Positions 8,788 through 18,900 of a stretch of DNA of 64,000 nt are shown one piece after another. The DNA is from an uncultured Bacteroides sp. (GTDB lineage: Bacteria; Bacteroidota; Bacteroidia; Cytophagales; Cyclobacteriaceae): positions 23,650-87,649 of the forward strand of contig CABHOV010000100.1 of the NCBI GenBank assembly GCA_902168185.1. The letters are read 5' to 3'. The notes below the pieces were generated by a model. That model was not told the origin of the DNA. It saw nothing but the letters and a program-made list of their open reading frames with translations, and made no database searches. The translations under genes and the position numbers were made by a program. Within the stretch, counting starts at the first letter, position 1; every line of letters starts with the position of its first letter.

Positions 8788-9765
8788 TTAACGCGCGTCC
8801 TTACACTCACTTCTTCTTTTAATCACTTGTAAAATATTCTCCTGAATATCTTGCATGATCCATTTACCCCAGAGACTTGCATAGAAGTTAAATGTAGTAG
8901 TCAGTTTAAACTCACTATAAAGATGGAGCCTGTATTGATCTGAACTGATTTGCTCAAGTATATAGGTGCCTTCCAACACATTAAAGAATGCACCTCCAAC
9001 AACAATGTGTTCATCAAATGTAGTCGAAGGAATTTCATACGGGTTGGCATGTATTGAGAAATTCATCATCTTCTCATGCTCATATTTCAAAACAGTTTCA
9101 TCAAACACGAGGCCACCCGAAAATATAGCTGCGCGCTTTGCGCCAACACCTTCATAGTTAAGCTCTGCACGTATAGGTCGTGGCAGCTGCAAGAAATTCG
9201 TCAAGCGCCCACGATCCTCGTCCGGCTGTATTTCCTTCACGCTTGTTACATTACTCCATATCTTCTCTTTCGATGCGTTAATATCAATAGATGTGTCGGC
9301 CCTATAAAATCCAGGAATATCTCCAATCCCCTTTTCAATCGGACCTATAAAGAATGGAAGAATGATAACAGCCGATATATGCAGATTGTTTGTCCTCTTA
9401 GATTTTTTAAGTTTAAAGTAGCCACAAGTAAGTCCGCCTAAACTTGCAAAGAACAGAAAGATCGGAAAGACCATAATCCAGCAAGCCCAACCTTCAATGG
9501 CAAATACCAGGGTTACTATAAGGAATATAAATATAGGTATCCACGGACAAAAGATTAGGTAACGCTTACTTTTGGCCTTGTCAGAACTTGAAAGATATAT
9601 AGTTAACACTCCTACACCATAGGGCAATGACATAAAGAAAGTCAGTGTCATGATGGACCATAGCGACTCCAATCCGCTAAAACCAAATGCAAACCGAAAG
9701 ACAAAAGCAAAAGCAACAGGAATTCCTATCACCATAATTGGGGTTTTGAATTCTTTCAGTGTCAT
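8788..9765 (-). CDS. Membrane protein with C-terminal SRPBCC (START-like) domain
   Basis: A 325-residue protein. Residues 1-145 hold four or five hydrophobic helices (for example IPVAFAFVFRFAFGFSG and IFIFLIVTLVFAIEGWACW). The last 170 residues look like a SRPBCC/polyketide-cyclase fold, opening with TSIDINASKEKIWSNVTSV, the usual first strand and helix of that family. Such domains bind hydrophobic ligands, so this could be a membrane-tethered lipid or ligand binder. It is transcribed divergently from the AraC gene. A perfect 15-nt palindrome lies directly before its start. Confidence 0.6.
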   Translation of the reverse strand: MTLKEFKTPIMVIGIPVAFAFVFRFAFGFSGLESLWSIMTLTFFMSLPYGVGVLTIYLSSSDKAKSKRYLIFCPWIPIFIFLIVTLVFAIEGWACWIMVFPIFLFFASLGGLTCGYFKLKKSKRTNNLHISAVIILPFFIGPIEKGIGDIPGFYRADTSIDINASKEKIWSNVTSVKEIQPDEDRGRLTNFLQLPRPIRAELNYEGVGAKRAAIFSGGLVFDETVLKYEHEKMMNFSIHANPYEIPSTTFDEHIVVGGAFFNVLEGTYILEQISSDQYRLHLYSEFKLTTTFNFYASLWGKWIMQDIQENILQVIKRRSECKDAR

Positions 9766-9766
9766 T

Positions 9767-9781
9767 TACACTTAAAGTGTA
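9767..9781. promoter_or_regulatory. Perfect palindrome before the SRPBCC gene
   Basis: TACACTTAAAGTGTA, two 7-nt arms around one base, lies one base upstream of the ATG. It sits in the divergent control region shared with the AraC-family gene. It could be an operator or a small mRNA hairpin masking the start; neither is proven. Confidence 0.4.
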
Positions 9782-9913
9782 GTTCACTTAAATATATATA
9801 ATTATTAATACTATTTCCCGAATACATTCTAGCCTGTAAAACACCAGTAGAGAAATAGAGCTGGCTTTCTTGCTTGATCCTGCATACTCCGCTATATTTC
9901 GATCTTCGTAACG

Positions 9914-10771
9914 ATGAAACATATTCCAATTCGGCATATAAATACACCCCAGGAAGAACAGAAATTCTCCGGAAGCTTTAGCATACGCGACATCCACGAG
10001 CTACTTGCAGGGAAGGATATTGTTCAAGAGCTTCACCGGCACGATTTCTTTTATATACTCGCATTGAAAAAAGGAAGAGGTAATCACGAGATCGATTTTA
10101 GATCTTACGAAATTCGTGACTATTCAATATTTCTCATGCGTCCCGGTCAGGTGCATCAGCTTACTCTGAAAGCAGGGAGCTCGGGATACTTGATTGAATT
10201 TAACACTGACTTCCATTTTTTAAAAGATAAGGTGTCAAGTGACCTCTTACGAAAAGCTACTGATCTCAACCATTATCAATTTGAAGCCAACAGCCTTAAA
10301 AGGTTAGTCGCTATACTAGACTATATATTTGAAGAGTATACGATCAAAAAGGAAAGATATCAGGATGTGATCAAAGCCAATCTTGAGATTTTCTCTATCG
10401 AACTTATCCGGCAGAATAGTAATGCTACACCGAATAACACCGACACCTACACACAGGAGTGTTTTGAAAAATTTTCAGAACTTTTAAAGACGCACATTGC
10501 CAAACACAAGCAAGTATCATTCTATGCAGACAAGTTGAGTCTTTCCCTCTATCAGCTTAATGCCATTGCAAAAGCAACGCGAGGGAAGACGTGTTCAGAG
10601 ATTATGAACGAATATATTATACTGGAATCGAAACGATACCTTCTCGCAACATCAAACCAGGTGAATCAAATTGCAAGTTATCTGGGTTACGAAGACGTTT
10701 CGTATTTTATCAGGTTCTTTAAAAAGCATACAGGGCAATCACCGGAAGCGTTCAGGAATAATTTTAAATGA
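9914..10771 (+). CDS. AraC family transcriptional regulator
   Basis: A 285-residue DNA-binding regulator. The N-terminal half is a cupin-like sensor domain (SIFLMRPGQVHQL is the typical cupin turn). The C-terminal hundred residues carry two helix-turn-helix motifs, the second ending in the family signature VSYFIRFFKKHTGQSPEAFR. A TATATTTC sequence 13 nt before the ATG is one base off the -7 consensus. It is divergent from the SRPBCC gene, the most obvious candidate target, and 155 nt upstream of the ABC transporter gene, the second candidate. The effector is unknown. Confidence 0.9.
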   Translation: MKHIPIRHINTPQEEQKFSGSFSIRDIHELLAGKDIVQELHRHDFFYILALKKGRGNHEIDFRSYEIRDYSIFLMRPGQVHQLTLKAGSSGYLIEFNTDFHFLKDKVSSDLLRKATDLNHYQFEANSLKRLVAILDYIFEEYTIKKERYQDVIKANLEIFSIELIRQNSNATPNNTDTYTQECFEKFSELLKTHIAKHKQVSFYADKLSLSLYQLNAIAKATRGKTCSEIMNEYIILESKRYLLATSNQVNQIASYLGYEDVSYFIRFFKKHTGQSPEAFRNNFK

Positions 10772-10926
10772 CTACTGAGAAAACATTACAATAAAGTTTA
10801 GCCAGCCTTTATACCGTTACAGCTAACATTTCAGGTAAATATTTTTTTCTTTATCAAATGAAAGAACCTACTTGAACATTTCTTTGTTCAAAAAAAGTCA
10901 TATTACCGTCACCTATTTGTACAGGC

Positions 10927-12705
10927 ATGAAAATACTTTTAAACTACCTCAAGAATTATAAAGGCCTTATTGCCATTGCTTTACTGTTAGCTGCAACCAG
11001 TCAGGTTTTCTCCCTTTTAGATCCTCATATCACAGGTAACATCGTTGATGACTTCATTGAGAAGCGCGACTCACAATCCCGGGCGGAATTTGTGAGAGGT
11101 ATTCTCTACCTGGTAGGGCTCGCAGTCGGTGCGGCCATGGTGTCGCGTATAGCCAAAAACCTGCAGGATTATTTCACAAGCATTGTCGTTCAAAAACTGG
11201 GCGCTAAAATGTATGCCGATGGACTTAAGCATTCACTGGAACTACCCTACCAGACTTTTGAAGATCAGCGTAGTGGTGAGACGTTAGGTATATTACAGAA
11301 AGTACGCACCGATTCAGAAAAGTTTATCACTTCGTTCATCAGCATTCTGTTTTCTAGTTTGGTGGCTATGATCTTCGTAGTAGTATATTCCCTTACGGTT
11401 AGCTATAAAGTTACGCTGGTATATTTTGCAGCTGTTCCAATCATTGCTATTACAAGTTGGCTATTGAGCCGGAAGATCAAAGTAGTTCAAAAGAATATAG
11501 TAAAGGAAACTACATCCCTGGCGGGTTCTACAACCGAGTCATTGCGAAATATAGAGTTGGTAAAAAGCTTGGGGCTTGCCAACCAGGAAATCCAACGTCT
11601 GAATAACACTACCTATAAAATCCTCGACCTTGAACTTAAGAAAGTAAAGTATGTACGCGGGATGAGTTTCCTGCAAGGCACCACCGTTAACTTTATAAGA
11701 AGTGCCATGGTTGTTATTTTATTGATGCTCATTTTTGATAATGAAATTTCTGCCGGTAAATATTTCACATTCCTCTTTTACTCATTCTTCCTGTTTACAC
11801 CTTTACAGGAATTAGGAAATGTTATCATTGCGTTTCGCGAAGCAGAAGTATCGCTACTTAATTTCAACAGGATTCTGAATCTTCCAAAAGAAGCTAAACC
11901 AAAGAATCCTATATATGTAGACAAAATCACAGACCTTACCTTCAAAGATGTTACCTTCCAACATCAGTCTGCGAGCAGGACTGCATTGAATAATATATCT
12001 TTTGAAACCAACAATGGTAAGACCATTGCATTTGTCGGGCCATCAGGTTCCGGTAAAACTACACTTGTAAAATTATTGGTGGGCCTATATAAGCCTAAGC
12101 AAGGAGATGTACTATACAATGGTGTTTCGAGTGCAAACATAAATATGGATGAGCTGCGCGAAAAGATTGGATTTGTAACACAGGATACGCAGCTATTCTC
12201 TGGTACCATTCGCGAAAATTTATTATTCGTAAGACCTACTGCCACCGATGAGGAGTGTATGATCGTATTGCAGAAGGCTGCATGTCAGTCCTTATTGGAA
12301 CGTGCTGATAAAGGTCTCGATACTGTTATAGGCGAAGGCGGTGTAAAAGTTTCCGGAGGAGAGAAACAAAGACTATCTATAGCACGCGCACTGCTTCGCC
12401 AGCCAGATATATTGGTGTTTGATGAAGCAACGTCATCTTTGGATTCTATTACGGAAGAAGAAATCACCTGGACTATCCGCGATATTTCAACCGCGAAGAA
12501 CCACATTACTATATTGATTGCGCACCGTCTCTCTACGGTGATGCATGCTGATCAGATTTATGTACTTGAAAAGGGCAACATTGTTGAATCCGGGAAGCAT
12601 GACAAACTCTTGCAGGAAAAAGGATTATACTATGCAATGTGGCGTCAACAGATCGGAGAGAATGTTCATACGCGCGTTAAAGCAAATGGGGTTGCTGTAG
12701 GTTAA
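10927..12705 (+). CDS. ABC transporter, fused permease and ATPase (exporter half)
   Basis: A 592-residue type IV ABC exporter half-transporter that works as a dimer in the inner membrane. Residues 1-310 form the six-helix membrane domain. The nucleotide-binding domain (about 335-575) has Walker A GPSGSGKTT, the Q-loop VTQDTQLFSG, signature VSGGEKQRLSIARAL, Walker B ILVFDEATSSLD and the H-loop IAHRLST. This is the MsbA/multidrug/lipid group, but the substrate cannot be read from the sequence. It stands alone with a strong hairpin after it. A partner half-transporter is absent, suggesting a homodimer. Confidence 0.93.
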   Translation: MKILLNYLKNYKGLIAIALLLAATSQVFSLLDPHITGNIVDDFIEKRDSQSRAEFVRGILYLVGLAVGAAMVSRIAKNLQDYFTSIVVQKLGAKMYADGLKHSLELPYQTFEDQRSGETLGILQKVRTDSEKFITSFISILFSSLVAMIFVVVYSLTVSYKVTLVYFAAVPIIAITSWLLSRKIKVVQKNIVKETTSLAGSTTESLRNIELVKSLGLANQEIQRLNNTTYKILDLELKKVKYVRGMSFLQGTTVNFIRSAMVVILLMLIFDNEISAGKYFTFLFYSFFLFTPLQELGNVIIAFREAEVSLLNFNRILNLPKEAKPKNPIYVDKITDLTFKDVTFQHQSASRTALNNISFETNNGKTIAFVGPSGSGKTTLVKLLVGLYKPKQGDVLYNGVSSANINMDELREKIGFVTQDTQLFSGTIRENLLFVRPTATDEECMIVLQKAACQSLLERADKGLDTVIGEGGVKVSGGEKQRLSIARALLRQPDILVFDEATSSLDSITEEEITWTIRDISTAKNHITILIAHRLSTVMHADQIYVLEKGNIVESGKHDKLLQEKGLYYAMWRQQIGENVHTRVKANGVAVG

Positions 12706-12723
12706 TAGGATGGCATTCTGTAT

Positions 12724-12756
12724 GAAGCTTTAGCTTACACTTTAAGCTAAAGCTTC
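12724..12756. terminator. Bidirectional hairpin between convergent genes
   Basis: A perfect 14-nt hairpin (GAAGCTTTAGCTTA and complement, loop CACTT) lies between the ABC transporter stop and the AsmA-like stop. There is no long T-run, so termination is inferred from position and stem strength. Confidence 0.65.
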
Positions 12757-12775
12757 ACCCGAAAATTATTGAGAC

Positions 12776-15274
12776 CTACGGCTGCTCAGCATCCCATTCG
12801 AAGTACTCGTCTTTCTCGAGTTCTACTTCCTTCTTCTTCTGTGTTCCTTTGTTCTTGAAGGCTTCGCGAAGTTCTTTCACTTCGTTCTTCAGGTCGTTCA
12901 CGATTTTCTTTTTCACAGCTTCGGTATCGTATTGAATACGGTAGTCGTCTGTAGTACCCGTGATTTTCAGATATAGTTTACTTTGTCCGGAGCCATCATC
13001 GCCAATGGCGTCTTTAGCTTCGAGATCCATAGATCCACGTTGTCGCAGTGGTGTTATAATTCTATAGTCAATATGCTGATCGAACGTATGCGTACCACTT
13101 ACCTTGAGACTGGTGACATTGGTGCGAACTTCCATCTGTGGTATATAAATAGTTTTATTCTCGATGTGTATTTCATTTTTTAAATCAGAAAATCGCAAAC
13201 GGCTAAGACCATCATCTTTTATATAGCGCTTTAACTTCTGCATGGGCTCAAAGTTGTTGAGTTCGCCTTTTTTGATCACGACCCCTATATCTGCTATTAA
13301 CGTCTCCGGAAAGAGACGAAGATTAGGCTTCAACACCATCTCCATATTAACATCGGCATGCGCCTGACCCTTTAAATGCTTATCCTGTATAAAGTCCTGC
13401 TGAAAATTCTCAAATACATAAAATATACTATCGACATATATACCATTTAACTTCACCGTGCTTACAACATCTATAGCTTTACGATTCTTGGCATCCACAA
13501 TGCCTGAGCATGTGAGATCTCCACCCATCGATTTCAATGTAATGTTGCGCGATACCGCCATTTCATTTTTCACAAGCAGATCACCTTTCAGATCGCTGCC
13601 ATGAAAGCGTTTATACTGCAGTGCCTTTACATCGCAGTTGAAATTGAGATTTATATTTCGCGATATGCTGAAATTATACTCCTGTTCCTTATTGGCAGAA
13701 GGTTTGCCGAACCCGATAGCTAGCAGTTGATTGAGGTCTATAAATTCTGATTTCAGATCGGTTTCTATACCAATGGGCTGATCTTCAAATAACAAAAAGG
13801 TAATTATGTTTTTGAAGAATCCGTTGAGCATAAAATCGCTGTTACCTAATTTACCAGCGACATTACTTAAAGCCAGGTCGTTGTTACTGAATTGCAAACT
13901 ACCTTTCAGATTTTGAAGCGGTACCTTGTCATCTCCGTATAGCAGGCTGATGTTCTGAAGTTCTACTGTACCCTGTGTGGATACGCGCTGTGCAGTTGCA
14001 CGTTTTTTCAACAAACCAATTCGTCCTTCGAAGGACACGTCTGCAAGCAACGAACCAGATACATTTCGGATCTCGGCTACCGGATAAAAATCAAATACAG
14101 AAGCAGCATCTACACGACCTTTGAAATCGCACATTACTTCAGGGTCTTTGAAATTCTGCAGTATAAAGTTCGCAGCAAAGGATTCACCATTCAGGCTTCC
14201 CTTTATATTCTTCAATACCAATGTCGCTTGACGTGGATCAGAGATTTCGCTGCTTGCAAAGGAGCCTTCAAGGCTTGCGCCTTCAATCCGTGTCTTGAAT
14301 TCCGGATGAAATATAGTCGCATCCTTAAAACCAAAGTCGATAGAAAATAAAGGATTTCTCCGTTTGCTGATCTCGCCTTTTAATTTTGTTTTGAAGTATA
14401 CATCACCTTTACTCTGATACTTCGTTAAGTTTTTGGTAGCCGATTCCGGCAATAATGAAAATATAGTCTGTATATCAGTATTCTCACCCTCAGTAACGAG
14501 GTCAATTAGATTTTCATTTTTCCAGTTGTAGGTGCCATGTACGGTGAAGGAAGATTGTCTGAGCTTGAGGGTAGAAGGATTGATCAGAATATTGCGCTCG
14601 CGATCGTTATATACCAGGTCGGTTTCTATCATAAACGATTTATTCGCGAGGTACGTACCGGTACCAATATTGATTCGTTCAGAAGTTAATTGCCCTTCAG
14701 CATTAATATTGTATACATCGTTTGTTGTGCCGATGGAAGCTACAAGATCCTCACTGGTAAACATCAGGTCTTCGGTAGCAGCTATATTTATATAGTGAAC
14801 ACGTGTATTTTGCAGACTCACATTCTTCAACTCAAAGCTTACCGTTCCGGATGAAGCCTGCTTTTTATCTTTATTCTCTTTTAATATAGTATAGTTGTTA
14901 TTGCCATGAGCATCGATCTTCAGGCTGGTTTCGCTGTCGCGGATCTGAAGGCCTCTGATGGTATATTTTCCTTTCCATACTTCGATAGGATTTAGTTGAA
15001 AAGAGATGGTGTTTGCCGTCAGCAGTGGATATTTACCGGGCTGGCTATCCTCCACGTATACATCTGTAAATACTATTGATAGCTGTGGGAACTTCTCAAA
15101 CCATGAAACGTCCATCTTGCCGATGGTTACTGGTGTGTTGAGGCTCTTGTTAACCTCCTGAACAAATTGATTGATGATTTTATCCTTAAACAGGAATACT
15201 GATATCGACAACGATACAAAGAGGACCGCCAAGGTTAGTCCTGCATAAAAAAGTATCTTCTTAAACGTTTTCAA
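12776..15274 (-). CDS. AsmA-like inner-membrane protein
   Basis: A large (832-residue with this start) protein anchored by one N-terminal helix (ILFYAGLTLAVLFVSLSISVF) and followed by a long, repetitive beta-rich periplasmic region. AsmA/TamB-type proteins bridge the envelope and are linked to lipid transport or outer-membrane assembly. The N-terminal NTPVTIGKMDVSWFEKFPQLS segment is typical of the AsmA repeat start, and the C-terminus is charged. There is no ATG near the start. A TTG at 15295 is possible but overlaps a perfect -7 box, so the TTG at 15274 (L-K-T-F-K-K) is preferred. It lies about 95 nt downstream of the SPOR gene stop on the same strand. Confidence 0.8.
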   Translation of the reverse strand: MKTFKKILFYAGLTLAVLFVSLSISVFLFKDKIINQFVQEVNKSLNTPVTIGKMDVSWFEKFPQLSIVFTDVYVEDSQPGKYPLLTANTISFQLNPIEVWKGKYTIRGLQIRDSETSLKIDAHGNNNYTILKENKDKKQASSGTVSFELKNVSLQNTRVHYINIAATEDLMFTSEDLVASIGTTNDVYNINAEGQLTSERINIGTGTYLANKSFMIETDLVYNDRERNILINPSTLKLRQSSFTVHGTYNWKNENLIDLVTEGENTDIQTIFSLLPESATKNLTKYQSKGDVYFKTKLKGEISKRRNPLFSIDFGFKDATIFHPEFKTRIEGASLEGSFASSEISDPRQATLVLKNIKGSLNGESFAANFILQNFKDPEVMCDFKGRVDAASVFDFYPVAEIRNVSGSLLADVSFEGRIGLLKKRATAQRVSTQGTVELQNISLLYGDDKVPLQNLKGSLQFSNNDLALSNVAGKLGNSDFMLNGFFKNIITFLLFEDQPIGIETDLKSEFIDLNQLLAIGFGKPSANKEQEYNFSISRNINLNFNCDVKALQYKRFHGSDLKGDLLVKNEMAVSRNITLKSMGGDLTCSGIVDAKNRKAIDVVSTVKLNGIYVDSIFYVFENFQQDFIQDKHLKGQAHADVNMEMVLKPNLRLFPETLIADIGVVIKKGELNNFEPMQKLKRYIKDDGLSRLRFSDLKNEIHIENKTIYIPQMEVRTNVTSLKVSGTHTFDQHIDYRIITPLRQRGSMDLEAKDAIGDDGSGQSKLYLKITGTTDDYRIQYDTEAVKKKIVNDLKNEVKELREAFKNKGTQKKKEVELEKDEYFEWDAEQP

Positions 15275-15292
15275 GCTTAAAAAATGGTTTGA

Positions 15293-15300
15293 CAAAAATA
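15293..15300 (-). promoter_or_regulatory. TAnnTTTG -7 box for the AsmA-like gene
   Basis: TATTTTTG on the minus strand, a perfect match to the consensus, 18 nt before the TTG at 15274. It covers the alternative TTG start at 15295 and so helps decide the start. A/T-rich sequence makes a chance match possible. Confidence 0.4.
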
Positions 15301-15390
15301 CGTTTCAAAAATCAAACCACTGAATAAATAACGCTGCTCCCGGTATATAAAAGCTAAAGTCGTGAAAATAACGACCAACCCGGGGCTTGG

Positions 15391-15918
15391 CTATTGGATT
15401 GAGATCTTCTCGGGGATCAGAATCGCTGCGGGGAAATACCGTTTTACGGCTGCATAGTCTTGCTGTGCATCCATACGGCTAAAGTATTTACCAACCTTCA
15501 CGCGGAAGATTGGCTCCGTAAACTGCACTTCAGTGTTGAGTTTTGGTAGTGCTGTGGCGATCTGTTTTTTTGCATTCAACGCCTCTTCACGTCTTCCGGA
15601 GTATACTTGTATAGTATATCCCTCAACAAATTTACGGCTCAGGTTTATATGATCAATGCTATCCAATACACCGTCAAGTCTTCTATTTACAGTAAGCTTC
15701 GGCTCAACGTTAACTGTTGTTGTAGCTTTTGTATTGTCCGTAGTGGGAGTAGTCGTTGTGGTTTCCGCAGGAGCGGCTTCGACTTTAGGTCTCCATACAG
15801 AAAGGTCTTCCGAATATTTTCCCGTCTGGGAAGTTGTGGTCGTCTTCTTTTGAGTGACACAACTTCCCAGCAGAAATATAGCTGAAAGTATATATAGCGA
15901 TTGTTTCAATACCTGCAT
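15391..15918 (-). CDS. SPOR-domain lipoprotein
   Basis: A 175-residue envelope lipoprotein: an N-terminal signal with lipobox LLGSC (Cys20), then a low-complexity Thr/Ala-rich linker (about 25-70), then a SPOR domain at the C-terminus (GYTIQVYSG ... FRVKVGKYFSR). SPOR domains bind glycan strands stripped of stem peptides, usually at division sites. The start lies 2 nt after the secA stop, so the gene is the second member of a secA operon. Partner and exact role are unknown. Confidence 0.88.
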   Translation of the reverse strand: MQVLKQSLYILSAIFLLGSCVTQKKTTTTSQTGKYSEDLSVWRPKVEAAPAETTTTTPTTDNTKATTTVNVEPKLTVNRRLDGVLDSIDHINLSRKFVEGYTIQVYSGRREEALNAKKQIATALPKLNTEVQFTEPIFRVKVGKYFSRMDAQQDYAAVKRYFPAAILIPEKISIQ

Positions 15919-15920
15919 GA

Positions 15921-18900
15921 TTAATCTATTATGATACAGCGGTTGTTATTGATATCGTCTTCTACCTTCTTGAATTTCACATCACGAAGAACACGCCCGT
16001 CAGGATACTGAACGCTTACCTTATCATTCCGATTAGCAACCTTCTCTGACTTGGCTGGCATCACTTTCTCTTGTGGAGGGCGATTCGGTTGAGGCTGCTG
16101 TTGTTGGCTTCCTCCTCCGCCGCCACCACCGCTTAACAGTGATCGTGACTCTTCCTTCTGTTCATTCAATCTAACACGTGAACGACTTACGCGTGCTTCC
16201 TGAACATCGTCTGGCTGTTGCACAGGTATATCTGCTTTCAACAAGAACGATATAGTATCTTCATTTACTTTCGCGATGAAGCGTTTGAAAAGCTCGAAGC
16301 CTTCGAACTTATAGATCAAGAGTGGATCTTTCTGTTCGTACACTGCATTCTGTACAGATTGTTTCAGATCATCCATCTCACGCAAGTGTTCTTTCCAAAG
16401 TTGATCGATGATCGCCAGTGTGATCATCTTCTCCATGGACTTTATCAGCTCCGTGTTATTCGTTTCTACGCATTTCTGAAGACTCGCAGCTACACCAATC
16501 TGCTTCTGACCATCACTGAATGGAACGAGTATATTTTCAACGGTAGCTCCGCGTGATTTCGAAATCTCATGTACCACTGGCAATGCTTTGTCAGCGATAA
16601 CCTTATTTTTTCTGTGATAATGCTCCAGTGATTTGTGATAAAGATCGTCTGCGAGTTTACTCTGATCGAGCTTCTCAAAAGTTTCCCTCGAGATATCATA
16701 ATCCAATCCCAATACACCCAATGCATTGAGGCGGAGTGCTTCGTAATCATTACCATTTTTGGCGTTGATCACCATATCCTCACATGTGTCATTTAACATG
16801 TTAAGTATATCCAGCTCAAGACGTTCTCCGAACAACGCATTTCTTCTACGCTTGTATATAACTTCACGCTGTGAGTTCATTACGTTATCATACTCGAGCA
16901 AGCGCTTCCGTATACCAAAGTTATTCTCTTCTACTTTCTTCTGTGCGCGTTCGATAGAGCTTGTCACCATCGAGTGCTGAATCTCTTCACCCTCTTTCAA
17001 GCCAAGCTTGTCCATGATACGAGCTATACGCTCCGGCATGAACAAACGCATCAGGTTGTCTTCGAGAGATACATAGAACTGAGATGTTCCCGGATCACCC
17101 TGACGACCTGAACGACCACGCAACTGACGGTCTACACGCCTTGACTCGTGACGTTCTGTACCAATGATTGCAAGACCACCCGCAGCTCTCGACTCGGGTG
17201 TGAGTTTTATATCGGTACCACGACCAGCCATGTTGGTAGCGATCGTTACTGTACCCGGCTTACCGGCTTCAGCAACAATTTCTGCTTCACGCTGGTGTTG
17301 CTTCGCGTTCAACACCTGGTGTTTAATCTTGCGCATCTGCAACAGGCGGCTTACTACTTCCGATATTTCTACGGATGTAGTACCAACCAGTACTGGGCGG
17401 CCTTCACCGGTGAGTTTTACAACTTCATCTATAACTGCATTGAATTTCTCGCGCATCGTTTTATACACGAGGTCATCATAATCTTTACGAACGGCTTGTC
17501 TGTTGGTCGGTATAACTACTACATCGAGTTTATATATATCCCACAACTCACCTGCTTCTGTCTCGGCAGTACCCGTCATACCAGCAAGTTTGTGATACAT
17601 ACGGAAGTAATTTTGCAACGTGATGGTAGCGTACGTTTGTGTAGCGTCTTCTACCTTTACATTTTCTTTCGCTTCTATAGCCTGGTGTAATCCATCAGAG
17701 TATCTTCTTCCATCCAATACACGACCAGTCTGTTCGTCAACGATCTTTACTTTACCATCAACAATAATATACTCAGTATCTTTTTCGAAAAGTGTATAAG
17801 CTTTTAGAAGCTGGTTTACACTGTGAATGCGTTGTGATTTGATTTGATAATCGCGGATCAGCTCTTCTTTTCTTTGAAGCTTCGCTGCATCATCCAGCGT
17901 AGATTCTCTTTCGAGTTTGTTAAGCTCTGTTCCGATCTCAGGCAAAATAAAGAAGTTGTGATCTTCACCTTCTCCGGTAATAAGATCTATACCTTTTTCT
18001 GTGAGTTCAACGCTGTTGTCTTTTTCATCGATCACAAAATACAAAGGCTTATCCGCCTCTGGCATGTTGCGCTTGTTATCTTGTAAGTAGTAGTTTTCAG
18101 TTTTCTGAAGAACAGCTTTACTACCAGCTTCACTTAAAAATTTAATAAGTGGCTTATACTTTGGCATTGCGCGATGGGCGCGGAAAAGAGCCAGTCCACC
18201 ATCTTTATCATTTCCATCGGTCAGTTGCTTTTTAGCGGTTGTCAGGTAATCGTTCACCAGCTTTTTCTGTGCTTCAACCAACTTATATATACGTGGCTTG
18301 AGATCATAAAATTCATGTTCATCACCGCGAGGAACGGGACCTGATATAATCAATGGTGTACGCGCTTCATCGATCAACACGGAGTCAACCTCATCGACCA
18401 TTGCATAGTGATGGGTGCGTTGTACAAGTTCTTCAGGATCGCGCGCCATGTTATCACGCAGATAGTCGAAACCAAATTCGTTGTTGGTTCCGTAGGTTAT
18501 ATCTGCACGGTATGCATTTCTGCGTGCGTTTGAATTCGGTTCATGCTTATCAATACAATCTATACTGATACCGTGGAACTGGAAAATCGGAGCCATCCAC
18601 TCGCTATCGCGGGTAGCCAGGTAGTTGTTTACGGTTACGATATGAACACCGCGCTTAGCAAGTGCATTTAGAAACGCAGGCAATGTAGCCACGAGTGTTT
18701 TACCTTCACCCGTTGCCATCTCGGCAACTTTACCTTCGTGCAATACTATACCACCGATGATCTGCACATCATAATGCACCATATCCCAGGTGATCATGTT
18801 TCCGGCAGCCATCCATTTATTATACCAACGAGCTTTGTTGTCTTCGATCTTTATATGCTCACGGCCTACAGAGAATTGACGATCGAAATCCTGCACGGAC

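Noticed and set aside
10860..10926. TATTTG before the ABC transporter as a -7 box
   Set aside because: It is two bases short of the TAnnTTTG pattern and the upstream TTTG is at the wrong distance.
17148..17690. A 180-codon open frame opposite secA
   Set aside because: It lies wholly inside secA on the other strand, is rich in Cys/Tyr/Phe as expected for an antisense shadow and shows no family motif.
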